A stretch of DNA of 34,623 bases from JBHPCZ01 sp042573625 (lineage in GTDB: Bacteria > Desulfobacterota > Desulfobacteria > Desulfobacterales > UBA11574): NCBI GenBank assembly GCA_042573625.1, contig JBHPCZ010000029.1, positions 1-34,623 of the forward strand, written 5' to 3'. Below, one piece after another: positions 15,587 through 24,660 of the stretch. Position 1 is the stretch's first letter; the number at the start of each line of letters is the position of its first letter. The notes below the pieces were generated by a model. It was not told the origin of the DNA, made no database searches, and saw nothing but the letters and a program-made list of their open reading frames with translations. The translations under genes and the position numbers were made by a program.

Positions 15587-16561
15587 ATGGAAACAAAAGA
15601 AGGATTGGTGTTTGCTTATATTCTTGACGGGAAGGGCGGAGGCGCGCCCATAGATTGGGAAACGCTTAACCAGTGGTCGCCCGAAAAGGGGACGCTCTGG
15701 ATCCACCTGAATTACACCAGCGAAAAAGTTAAGCATTGGCTCTCGGAAAATAGCGGTCTGAGCCCGATTTTATGCGAATCTCTCCTTGCAGAAGAAACCC
15801 GGCCCCGCTGTGTTTCATCCAACGAAGGTCTCCTCTTGATACTTCGCGGGGTAAACTGCAACCCCGGCTCGGATCCGGAGGATATGGTATCTTTGAGGAT
15901 GCTGTTTGACGAACATCGAATTATAACCATGAGACATAGACGGGTGATGGCGGTTGACGACATGAATCATGCCATTCAGTCCGGGAGCGGCCCCACTTCT
16001 TCGGACGATTTTTTGGTGATGATTGCTCGCGGCTTAACCGATCGTATCGGCGATGTGATCGCAGACATTGACGACAGTGTGGATGAGCTTGAAGATGATG
16101 TATTAACCGCCCAAAGCTACGAACTTCGTCCGAAGCTGGCAACATTGAGGCGCCAGACAATCAGCCTGAGACGTTATATTGCCCCGCAGCGTGACGTATT
16201 GACTCGCCTTCAAATTGAGCGAATACCCTGGTTGGAAGATTTAAGCAAAGCGCATATCAGAGAACTGGCTGAACGCACATCCCGGTTTGTCGAGGATATT
16301 GACGCAGCAAAGGACCGTGCGGCAATTACCCAGGAGGAACTGAACAGCCGCCTTTCGGAACAGATGAACAAGGCCATGTACCTGCTTTCGATTGTGGCGG
16401 CCATTTTCCTGCCGCTGGGACTCATTACCGGTCTCCTCGGAATTAATGTGGGCGGCATTCCCGGAGCAGAAAACAAGACGGCATTTATCATAGTAACCGT
16501 ATCTCTGGTGGCATTGGCAGGAATGCTCGTCGGAGTGTTCAAGCGCATAAAATGGTTGTGA
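15587..16561 (+). CDS. ZntB/CorA-family divalent cation transporter
   Basis: A 324-residue member of the CorA superfamily. The N-terminal cytoplasmic alpha/beta domain includes WIHLNYTSEKVKHWL and LCESLLAEETRPRC. A long stalk helix (about 150-250, DRIGDVIADIDDSVDELEDD) leads to two C-terminal transmembrane helices (about 262-282 and 297-317). The loop motif is GIN in GLLGINVGGIPG (285-287) rather than the GMN of CorA, and GGIPG is the ZntB hallmark, so zinc efflux or uptake is more likely than magnesium transport. The basic end FKRIKWL is typical. The start has GGGAGG six bases upstream. It would form a homopentamer in the inner membrane. Confidence 0.9.
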   Translation: METKEGLVFAYILDGKGGGAPIDWETLNQWSPEKGTLWIHLNYTSEKVKHWLSENSGLSPILCESLLAEETRPRCVSSNEGLLLILRGVNCNPGSDPEDMVSLRMLFDEHRIITMRHRRVMAVDDMNHAIQSGSGPTSSDDFLVMIARGLTDRIGDVIADIDDSVDELEDDVLTAQSYELRPKLATLRRQTISLRRYIAPQRDVLTRLQIERIPWLEDLSKAHIRELAERTSRFVEDIDAAKDRAAITQEELNSRLSEQMNKAMYLLSIVAAIFLPLGLITGLLGINVGGIPGAENKTAFIIVTVSLVALAGMLVGVFKRIKWL

Positions 16562-16657
16562 TAAAACGTCTTATTTTTTCAACGGAAAACGGAACTGTGC
16601 GTGCCACCGAAAAACCGTTCAGCTTTAACGTTTATCTACCGGGGCGCCTGCGGACTT

Positions 16658-17179
16658 TTACTGCGCCGCTTTCTCTAACTCCTTTGTCCATTTTTCAGCG
16701 ATTTGCTTGAGAGATTGTTTCTTCGCTTTGGCTAAATTTTCAATCTTCTGAACGGCATTTGCAGCGGTTGTTTCTATCTTATATATTTTTTCCTTCACGG
16801 CCTCGTCCGTTCCTTTTATCTTCTGCTTTCCAGACTCGGTCAGCGCTTTGATCTCCGTTTTGGCATCCGCACTAATTTTCTCAACCTCTTTTTTTAGAGT
16901 TTTATCTATCTGTGCCATATCTGCCTTGAGCGATTCCACGACGGTTTCCATCTTACGTGCCGCATCGTCTTTAATTTTTTTTATTTCCGTTTTTCCGGTG
17001 TTTCCTGCGGCATTGATCTGGTTCAAGATTTTCTTCTCCAGCGCAGTTATTCCAGCTTGCGATTTTTTACTTCTCATTTTTATCTCGTCCTGAATTTTTT
17101 GATCCTCTGTTTTCGCACACGAACAGACAAGCAACACAGCAAATACCAGGGCGAAGAGTTTTGAAAGCGACTTTTTCAT
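16658..17179 (-). CDS. Coiled-coil lipoprotein
   Basis: A 173-residue protein with a lipoprotein signal: MKKSLSKLFALVFAVLLVCS followed by Cys21 (VCSC lipobox). The mature part is almost entirely Lys/Glu/Ala-rich helix with repeated EKK, KIKD and TAANAVQKIENLAKAKK segments, suggesting a long coiled coil. It resembles loosely other helical lipoproteins (Lpp-like or apolipoprotein-like), but no family is certain. The frame opens earlier at 17206, but the strong AAAGGAGGT site six bases before 17179 sets the start. It would be anchored in the inner or outer membrane by lipidated Cys21. It is divergent from tamB, with an inverted repeat upstream. Confidence 0.78.
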   Translation of the reverse strand: MKKSLSKLFALVFAVLLVCSCAKTEDQKIQDEIKMRSKKSQAGITALEKKILNQINAAGNTGKTEIKKIKDDAARKMETVVESLKADMAQIDKTLKKEVEKISADAKTEIKALTESGKQKIKGTDEAVKEKIYKIETTAANAVQKIENLAKAKKQSLKQIAEKWTKELEKAAQ

Positions 17180-17234
17180 TCTGTACCTCCTTTGGCTTGG
17201 CGTCAACTTGGTGAATATTTATCTATATTTTTTT

Positions 17235-17260
17235 CAACCGATATGGAAGCATGTCGGTTG
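17235..17260. repeat. Inverted repeat upstream of the lipoprotein gene
   Basis: CAACCGA (17235-17241) and TCGGTTG (17254-17260) flank 12 bases. It lies about 55-80 bases before the lipoprotein start, between divergent genes. It has no T run on the correct side for a terminator, so an operator or leader structure is more likely. Confidence 0.35.
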
Positions 17261-17534
17261 AAGATCTAATTGACATGGCATTTTTACTGTTCTTGGAAAT
17301 GGTTTTTTATGATCTTTAACACACTGTAATTCGATAATATTGTCTCACAAACCATATGGTCAATCAAGACATTTGTAATTTTAAAACAGCAGATCATTCG
17401 AGTCGGCTTCGGTTTTGACTTGTGGGAAGATGCGACTTGTTTTATACAACCCCGCCTTATATAATGTCAGGGCTGTATAGTTGAATGTAAAACACCCGGG
17501 AAAAACCGTATCAAGGATACTGTTAATCGCTATA

Positions 17535-20500
17535 ATGAAACGGATCAAACAAATCAGCATCGCTTTCAGCCTGTTTCTGGGCCTAACGATTTCTCTGATG
17601 GTCGCGGGAAGCCTGTATCTGAACACGGATCACGCCCGGCGGAAGGTTCAGGAAACGGTCAATAAAAGGATCCCCGGTTCGATATCATTGGGGAAAATAA
17701 AAGTTTCATTGCCACGGGGACGCATTGAACTGACCAACGTTTTGCTCCAAAGCGCGGCGGGCGAGGACCTCGCTCGCTGTGACCGTTTTTTACTGGATTT
17801 TTCCTGGCTTTCTCTTTTCAGCGGAAAAATTTGGATCACTGAACTGTCCATAGAAAAACCGAATATCGGCATTCGCATCGATCCCGAAGGAAACATCGAT
17901 CTGCTGAATGCGATCAGATCGCCCAAACCGCAACCACCGTCTCCTGAAAAGAAAGGTAAGAAAAAAGATACCAGCGGTGTTCCCTTTGATATCGTTGTGG
18001 CATCTTTGAAAATTACTGACGGTTCGATCCATTGCGACATGATGTCTCATAATATGAAGGTTGCTTTGCAGGATATCGGTCTTGTTGCCGAGGCAAACCT
18101 TTTGGAACGCTTTGGAAAGCTGAGCATCGATATCGGTCGGACAACGTTGGACAGCCCGGCAATTCAAACCCGGATCGATCCGGTTCGGCTGAATGCAACC
18201 TTCAACGCCGGCCGTATAGATCCCCTGGCGTTCCAGCTGGGCTCTGAAGCCCTGGTGCTGAACGTTTCCGGCAAAATTGACGACATTTTCAGCAAGCCGG
18301 TTTTAGATCTGGCCTTGGATCTTGACCTGTCGCTTTCCGAAATTCGAAAAAACCTGATGCCGGAAAAGGCCATGGACGGACAGGTCCGCGGACACATGAC
18401 GGTATTGGGCATGCCGGACAACCCGGACCTCGCCCTGCGGCTCGACTACGGGGGAGGTGTTCTGGCAGGAGTCAGCATAGAAAAAATGACCGCGGACCTG
18501 CGCTTGAAAAATCGACAACTGAACATCGATCCCCTGATTGTGAACGCGGCTTCAGGGGAACTCCGTTTAAACGGCAATGTCGATCTTGAAAGCGCTTTTT
18601 CCCGCAGGTTCCCGACATCGCCGGAAGATTTCAAGGCGGTTTCGTATCAATTTCATTTGATTGAAAAAAAGATGATGCTCAAGGCGCTGTCCAGGGATTT
18701 AAGGACAGTTGACGGCACCGTAAACAGTGTTTTGAATCTCGAAGGCCGGGGGATTTCCCTGCCGAATCTTTGGGCCAAAGCTGATCTGGAAATTCGGGGC
18801 AACAACCTGTCCGCCCCTCATTTAAAACACCCCGCGACCGCAGATCTCAAGATCGTTGCGCTCATCGAAAAAAGTATCGTCCAGTTGAAAATCATCGATG
18901 CAGCCACCGGCGATATCCGGCTCCATGGCGACGGGCGCTACGAGCTTCTTTCCGATACGCTTGCCGCAAACCTGAACCTCGATGCCCCGGATCTATCCAA
19001 AAACCTTTTTCCTTTGGGGATAAAAGATGCCCGGGGGAACATCAAACTTCAAACCGACATCGCCGGATCGCTGAAACGGCCGATTTTCAACTTCATGCTC
19101 GACGGTGCCGGAATCGGGTTTCAGGATTTAACCCTGGGCAATGTTGTCGCCGGCATTCATCTGGATCCGTCCGGCATGCTAAAGGTCACGGAAATCTCCG
19201 TTAACAACAACGGATCCGTGATTCAAGGATCTGGAACCGCACAGGTTTTTCCGGACAAAACCTTGCCCGAATCCCCTCGCTCAATTAATTTTACAGCGAT
19301 GCTTCGAGACGTGAAGGTCGATCATTTTATCCCATCAGATTTATCAACCGGCAACTTCAACGGCAATCTTCAGCTTGCCGGCAGTCTCGAGGAAATCCAG
19401 GCATCTTTATCTTTGACGGGCAAACAACTATCGATCAAAAACGTCCGCCTGGGAAATCTCTCGGCACAGATGCGACTCGCCGGCGAAGAACTCCACCTGG
19501 ATCAGTTCCGTCTTCAAAATCAAAATTCCACACTTAGTGTTGCGGGCAGCACCCGGCTGTTCGCACCCGGCGGATTCACCCCCTTGAAAGATCCTTTGTT
19601 CAGGGCCGACATCAAAGGCGATGCCATTTTTCTGGAAGATTTTGTCGATCATCTCAGCGGAAGATTGTCGGTCAACGCAGAGCTGGCCGGCAACTTGAGG
19701 CAGCCGAAGGGACCGGTTGAGATTACGGGAAAGGATTTGAACCTAACCGTTCAGAGGCTGAAAGGATTCAACCTGTCCGCCGAACTCGATGCAGAAAAGG
19801 CCCTGATCAGAACCCTGGAGATTATTGTGGCTCCCGGCGAATCCATTACCGGATCGGGCTGGATATCGCTGGATCAATCCTTTGATCTCAATCTGATAAC
19901 CCGCGGAATCAACCTTCAGCATATCGACCGGTTTCGTGACCAGGAATTTGTCCGGGGAATGCTCGTGTTCGATCTGGCCGGCCAAGGGAGTTTGGATAAT
20001 CCAAAGGCTCAAGGAAATATTACCATAGAAGACTTTCTGATCAACGGCAAACCAATGGACAACGTAAACCTGCGCCTCGATCTTCAAGATCAACGGGCCC
20101 GAGTTTTCGGAAAGCTTAATTTTGACATCGACGGACAATACCATCTGAACAAAAAAGATTTTTCGCTGTCCCTGAGGTTTGATCAAACCGATCTCGGGCC
20201 CTATTTCAGGTTGGCGGACCGAAAGGAACTGAACGGCACCCTGACCGGAACCATACAGGCTGAAGGAAACGCCGATACGATCCACCGAATTCGGGCTTCG
20301 GCCGATATGCCCCATCTGGACCTCTTTTACAAGGATCGACCACTGCTGAGCGCGAAAAAATTCAATCTGGTGCTGGAAAATGAAGCGATCAACATCCCCG
20401 GACTCCACCTCATTCTATCCGACGGCGGAAAACTCGAAATCAAGGGAACCGCAAAACTCAACGGCCCGGTGGCTGTTGAGGCCAACGGCAACATCCCATT

Positions 20501-21758
20501 GAAAATACTGAATATCTTCGTTGAGGATCTTTCTGATATCACAGGCAATATGCGGGTTAACGCCCGAATGGAAGGAACCTTTTCCGAGCCGGAGGTCCGC
20601 GCCGAGATAAACTTGGAAAAGATCGGATTCATCGTCCCGGCTGTTCAACAAAAGCTACACGCTGTCAGCGGGCGGATCAGGATTACACCGCAAGACATCA
20701 CGCTCGACGGGATTGAGGGGCTGCTGGACAGCGGTCAGTTGGACTTGTCCGGTCAGATCGATTTGAAATCATTTCAACCGGCAAACTGGAATTTGGCCTT
20801 GAAAACCGTAAAGCTCCCGGTCAAAATACCGGACACGCTCGATCTGGTGGTGGACGCCGATCTGAAACTGTCCGGTTCTTCGTCAAAATCGAACCTTCAG
20901 GGAGAAGCGATCCTTCTTGAAGGCGTCTATTACAAGGACATCAATTTGAGTCTCGCACAGGCAGTAGCCCAAGAACAGCGGGAGCCGTTACCGCCGTCAC
21001 CGAAAAGCTTTCCCGCTTTTCTTAAAAACATGGATTTTAACGTCACTCTGAAAGCCGTCAAGCCGCTTCGTGTCGAAAATAATCTGGCCATGCTCGATAT
21101 CCGGCCGGACATGAAATTCATCGGAAAACCCGAAAATCCTCTGGTCAGCGGCAGGGCCGTGGTAGAGTCCGGAACCGTCGAATTCCGAAAAAGAACGTTT
21201 GAGGTGAAAAATGGCACCGTCGATTTTCTAAACCCCTACCGAATTGAACCGACCATAAACATTGAGAGCGAGACTCATATTCGGAGCTGGACCATTTGGG
21301 TTACGCTTTCAGGTACGCCGGACCGGCTCGGTTTCAAATTAAAATCAAATCCCGCTGAAAGTGACGCAGATATCGTGTCACTGCTCGTATTCGGGAAAAC
21401 CACCGGCGAACTCATCGAAAACGAAGGCGGGGTGACCCGGTCCGCCGAGCAGTTGCTGGCCGACATGATCGCCAAAACCGTGGCCGATGACATTAAAGCG
21501 GTGTCGGGTCTCGACATCGTCGAAGTAGAAACCTTGCGGGGGAACGGCGCAGGCGACCCGGAGCGAGCCCGGGTGACCTTGGGAAAAGAATTTTCAAAAC
21601 GTCTGACCGTAAAATACGCGTTGGAATCCAAAAATGGCGAGATGGTTCAGCGGGCTATCACCGAATACAAATTATTGGAAAACATTCTGCTCAATGGATT
21701 TCAGGACAACCAGGGTGTTTTCGGCGGCGAGGTCACGATCAGGCTTGAGTTTCGCTAA
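17535..21758 (+). CDS. tamB: TamB-like translocation and assembly module protein (DUF490)
   Basis: About 1407 residues from MKRIKQISIAFSLFLGLT, an inner-membrane signal anchor. The rest is a long run of beta-rich repeats (recurring LxGx(V/I)xLxxxxxxPxxxxxL and GSLEEIQASLSLTGK-like units), as in AsmA/TamB proteins that form a hydrophobic groove across the periplasm. The C-terminal TamB domain is clear: GTVEFRKRTFEVKNGTVDFL, NPYRIEPTINIESETHI, VTLSGTPDRLGFKLKSNP and ADIVSLLVFGKTTGEL. Such proteins help outer-membrane protein assembly or move phospholipid outward. The frame is open from an ATG at 17481; 17535 is preferred because the anchor begins there, although its ribosome site is weak. The TamA-like gene follows 22 bases later, a classic pair. 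Confidence 0.92.
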   Translation: MKRIKQISIAFSLFLGLTISLMVAGSLYLNTDHARRKVQETVNKRIPGSISLGKIKVSLPRGRIELTNVLLQSAAGEDLARCDRFLLDFSWLSLFSGKIWITELSIEKPNIGIRIDPEGNIDLLNAIRSPKPQPPSPEKKGKKKDTSGVPFDIVVASLKITDGSIHCDMMSHNMKVALQDIGLVAEANLLERFGKLSIDIGRTTLDSPAIQTRIDPVRLNATFNAGRIDPLAFQLGSEALVLNVSGKIDDIFSKPVLDLALDLDLSLSEIRKNLMPEKAMDGQVRGHMTVLGMPDNPDLALRLDYGGGVLAGVSIEKMTADLRLKNRQLNIDPLIVNAASGELRLNGNVDLESAFSRRFPTSPEDFKAVSYQFHLIEKKMMLKALSRDLRTVDGTVNSVLNLEGRGISLPNLWAKADLEIRGNNLSAPHLKHPATADLKIVALIEKSIVQLKIIDAATGDIRLHGDGRYELLSDTLAANLNLDAPDLSKNLFPLGIKDARGNIKLQTDIAGSLKRPIFNFMLDGAGIGFQDLTLGNVVAGIHLDPSGMLKVTEISVNNNGSVIQGSGTAQVFPDKTLPESPRSINFTAMLRDVKVDHFIPSDLSTGNFNGNLQLAGSLEEIQASLSLTGKQLSIKNVRLGNLSAQMRLAGEELHLDQFRLQNQNSTLSVAGSTRLFAPGGFTPLKDPLFRADIKGDAIFLEDFVDHLSGRLSVNAELAGNLRQPKGPVEITGKDLNLTVQRLKGFNLSAELDAEKALIRTLEIIVAPGESITGSGWISLDQSFDLNLITRGINLQHIDRFRDQEFVRGMLVFDLAGQGSLDNPKAQGNITIEDFLINGKPMDNVNLRLDLQDQRARVFGKLNFDIDGQYHLNKKDFSLSLRFDQTDLGPYFRLADRKELNGTLTGTIQAEGNADTIHRIRASADMPHLDLFYKDRPLLSAKKFNLVLENEAINIPGLHLILSDGGKLEIKGTAKLNGPVAVEANGNIPLKILNIFVEDLSDITGNMRVNARMEGTFSEPEVRAEINLEKIGFIVPAVQQKLHAVSGRIRITPQDITLDGIEGLLDSGQLDLSGQIDLKSFQPANWNLALKTVKLPVKIPDTLDLVVDADLKLSGSSSKSNLQGEAILLEGVYYKDINLSLAQAVAQEQREPLPPSPKSFPAFLKNMDFNVTLKAVKPLRVENNLAMLDIRPDMKFIGKPENPLVSGRAVVESGTVEFRKRTFEVKNGTVDFLNPYRIEPTINIESETHIRSWTIWVTLSGTPDRLGFKLKSNPAESDADIVSLLVFGKTTGELIENEGGVTRSAEQLLADMIAKTVADDIKAVSGLDIVEVETLRGNGAGDPERARVTLGKEFSKRLTVKYALESKNGEMVQRAITEYKLLENILLNGFQDNQGVFGGEVTIRLEFR

Positions 21759-21780
21759 TCCCGATAAAAAGAGAGGCTGT

Positions 21781-24609
21781 GTGTCAAGAGGACGAATATT
21801 GAGCACGGGGCTGTACCTTGCGGTATGGCTTGTTTGTTTCATCGGTCATCCAATCTCCGGAGCCGGCCGGGTCTGGTGTCAGGAATACGATTCGACGTCG
21901 AACCCGGTCATCCCGTCGATGGTTGCTGAAATTCTTGTGGACATTCAGGAGGTTTCAGACCAGCGTGAAACCCTGATGAGGATGGCCCGGAATCTGATCG
22001 TTATTCAACAAAATGAGCCCTTTTCAGATTCACGACTGAAGGAATCCCTCGAAGCGCTGAACCGTGTGAAGCTGTTCGACACCATCGAATCGGAAACTCG
22101 AAGGGAAAAGGGCGGGGTTATCGTGGCGTTCCGGCTGACACCGTACCGGCGGATTAAACGGATCCGGATTCACGGGAAATACCCTTTCTTCGATCAGGAG
22201 ATCCGCAACGCGATGACCATTCATGCAGGCGCTGTAATGGTCCCCGAAGAAATGGTCGAGCAGAAAAAACGGATCGAAGCATTTTATCAGGCCGGAGGAT
22301 TTATTTCCCCGACCGTCGATATTTCCGCCAACAAAGATGCCAAAGACGGGTTTTTTGTGATTGATGTAGACATTAAAAAAGGTGTTTTCTACAGGGTCAA
22401 GGAAGTGGTGTTCAAAGGGAATTACGCGTTTTCGAGCGCCCGTCTCAAACGGAAGATGAAAACCCGGCCCGGGTCACTTTTTTTCTGGCGGTCCGGCCGG
22501 TTTGTCGAAAGCCATCTGAAAAAAGATATTCAAAACCTGGTCCATTTCTACCGCCGCAAGCAATATCCTGAAATCGACATCCAGGCGGTGACAGAAAAAG
22601 ATCCGGAGAACCGGTACATTTCAATTGCCATCACCCTGGACGAGGGGCCGCGTTATGGGATTACGTTTGAAGGGAATACGGCCTTTAAAAACCGTACGCT
22701 TAAAAAAGATTTGACGCTCTTTAAAGGCGGCAACCCAAATGACCTGGGATTGAAAAAGAGCCTCCGTAAAATCAAGGCACGGTATCGATCGGCGGGTTAT
22801 CTGCAAGCCCGGATAAAAGTAGAGGAGAAGCCAGCGACCGAAGACGATCCAAAGACCCGGGACTTGCGGTTTGTCATCAACGAAGGGGCCCTTACAACGG
22901 TTGATTCCATTCGCATTACCGGTAATGCTTCATTGAACGATGATGAGATCCGAAAGCAGGTGCTGACCCGTGCGCCCGGATTTCGGAGAGACGGGGCTTA
23001 CCTTCCCGAAAGGCTGGAAGCGGATCAGGATGCGATCAAGGCGCTTTACCTCAAAAACGGGTTTATGGCTGCAGAAGTGAAAGCGGCTGAAGAATGGGCT
23101 GCCGACAAACAAAAGGTTGCGCTCAACTTGGACATTACGGAAGGCACCCGCACCCGGGTGGATTCGATCAAAATAACGGGGCTGACCGTTGTGCCGGAAA
23201 AATCAGCCCTTGATGTCATTCGGCTGAAAGAAAGCGACCCGTTTCGAACCTACATGCTGAGAAATGATGAAAACGTCCTGTCCGCTCTGATTTCAGAAAA
23301 AGGATACCCGCATGTCAAAGTCAGGGGGGAAGCGGCCTTCAGTCCGGACCGGTCTTCGGCATCGGTGACGTACCGGGTCGATGAAGGGCCTCATGTAAAA
23401 ATGGGGGAGGTCTATTTCGGCGGAAATTTGCGAACCCGTAAAAAGATTCTGACCGATGAAATGGTGTTGAAACCTGGAGATCCGTTTTCCTTAACTCGGA
23501 TGCTTCAGACCCAGCGTAACATTCGAAACCTTGATATCGTTGATTCGGTTGAATTCAAAACCGCTGGACTCAAAGAAAAAGCAGACAGTGTCACCCTATT
23601 TGTTGAAATTGAAGAAAAAAAGCCGTATTATGTTGAAGCCGGTGCGGGATACCAGAGCGACCAGGGGCTTTATTCCCACCTTCGATTCGGGGACCGAAAC
23701 CTACTTGGCGCCAACAAAAACGGCTGGGTGTCGGGCGAATTCAGCCAGATCGGATATCGCGGCGAACTCGGCATATCCGAACCCCGGTTTCTGGGAACCC
23801 GAACATCGGCAGTTTTGGGCCTTTTCGCGGAAGAGCGGGCGGAGCTTAATCAGGATTTCGGCACGAGAAGCTACGGTTCGACACTGGGATTCAAGCGGAA
23901 ATGGACAAAAAATATCTCTACGGGCCTCAATTTTCGCTTTGAAAATCGAGAACAGTTTCTCGAAGATTTTAGAAGGTTTTTAGACCCCGGCGAGCTCGAA
24001 ACCAGAACCATACTTGTCACGACACCTTCTGTCCGCTACGATACCCGGGATTCTTTCATTCGTCCCCAAAAGGGTGTTCTGTCATCTTTTTCAGTTGATA
24101 TCTCCCAGGGGATCGATAATGATTTAGATGATTTTGCCAGATACGTTTATGATCTGAGGTTTTTCACGACACCAGTCAACCGGCTGACATTCGCCTGTAT
24201 CGGCAGGGTCGGGTACCTGTCCCCGTTTAATTCCACAGAGAAGGTTCCGACAGACCAGCTGTTCTATCTGGGCGGAATTTCAGACGTGAGGGGATTTGAC
24301 GAAAATCTGCTTCAATATGACGCGTCCGGGGATTCTGTGGGCGGGCGTTTTGCCCTTTCCGGAACCGTGGAGGGCAGAATCGATCTGGGGCGCAACTTTG
24401 AACTGGCGGTATTCTTCGATGCCGGGCGCTTGAGTGAAACCGAAGCAATAAATCCCATTGGTTCGGCGGATTTCCGTTTTTCGGTTGGGATGGGGCTTCG
24501 ATATATCACCCCCATCGGCCCCATTGGCCTGCTGTACGGGCACAAACTCGACCGGCAGGAAGGCGAAAGTTCAGGACAGTTCCACTTTTCAATCGGGTAT
24601 ACATTTTAA
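21781..24609 (+). CDS. tamA: TamA/BamA-like Omp85 protein with about six POTRA repeats
   Basis: About 942 residues from a GTG start preceded by GAGAGG. The frame extends back to 21634 inside tamB, but the signal peptide (RILSTGLYLAVWLVCFIGHP) starts only after 21781. The periplasmic part shows repeated POTRA units: KRIRIHGKYPFFDQEIRNAM, EVVFKGNYAFSSARLKRKMK, GITFEGNTAFKNRTLKKDL, SIRITGNASLNDDEIRKQV, SIKITGLTVVPEKSAL and GEVYFGGNLRTRKKILTDEM. The barrel starts near YYVEAGAGYQSDQGLYSHLR, contains LGGISDVRGFDENL (the VRGF loop motif) and ends in GYTF, a C-terminal Phe as in outer-membrane proteins. Canonical TamA has three POTRA domains and BamA five, so six is unusual. With tamB it should act in outer-membrane assembly. 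Confidence 0.92.
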   Translation: MSRGRILSTGLYLAVWLVCFIGHPISGAGRVWCQEYDSTSNPVIPSMVAEILVDIQEVSDQRETLMRMARNLIVIQQNEPFSDSRLKESLEALNRVKLFDTIESETRREKGGVIVAFRLTPYRRIKRIRIHGKYPFFDQEIRNAMTIHAGAVMVPEEMVEQKKRIEAFYQAGGFISPTVDISANKDAKDGFFVIDVDIKKGVFYRVKEVVFKGNYAFSSARLKRKMKTRPGSLFFWRSGRFVESHLKKDIQNLVHFYRRKQYPEIDIQAVTEKDPENRYISIAITLDEGPRYGITFEGNTAFKNRTLKKDLTLFKGGNPNDLGLKKSLRKIKARYRSAGYLQARIKVEEKPATEDDPKTRDLRFVINEGALTTVDSIRITGNASLNDDEIRKQVLTRAPGFRRDGAYLPERLEADQDAIKALYLKNGFMAAEVKAAEEWAADKQKVALNLDITEGTRTRVDSIKITGLTVVPEKSALDVIRLKESDPFRTYMLRNDENVLSALISEKGYPHVKVRGEAAFSPDRSSASVTYRVDEGPHVKMGEVYFGGNLRTRKKILTDEMVLKPGDPFSLTRMLQTQRNIRNLDIVDSVEFKTAGLKEKADSVTLFVEIEEKKPYYVEAGAGYQSDQGLYSHLRFGDRNLLGANKNGWVSGEFSQIGYRGELGISEPRFLGTRTSAVLGLFAEERAELNQDFGTRSYGSTLGFKRKWTKNISTGLNFRFENREQFLEDFRRFLDPGELETRTILVTTPSVRYDTRDSFIRPQKGVLSSFSVDISQGIDNDLDDFARYVYDLRFFTTPVNRLTFACIGRVGYLSPFNSTEKVPTDQLFYLGGISDVRGFDENLLQYDASGDSVGGRFALSGTVEGRIDLGRNFELAVFFDAGRLSETEAINPIGSADFRFSVGMGLRYITPIGPIGLLYGHKLDRQEGESSGQFHFSIGYTF

Positions 24610-24660
24610 CTCGAGAAACATCTATTAGAGAGCGTATACTATCATTCTATGGAGTAAAAA

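Noticed and set aside
19743..20408. 221-residue minus-strand open frame
   Set aside because: It is a long antisense shadow of tamB with no family features; GC-rich coding DNA often gives such frames.
23531..23983. 150-residue plus-strand open frame inside the tamA-like gene
   Set aside because: It overlaps barrel-coding sequence in another frame, with basic, low-complexity composition and no start signal.
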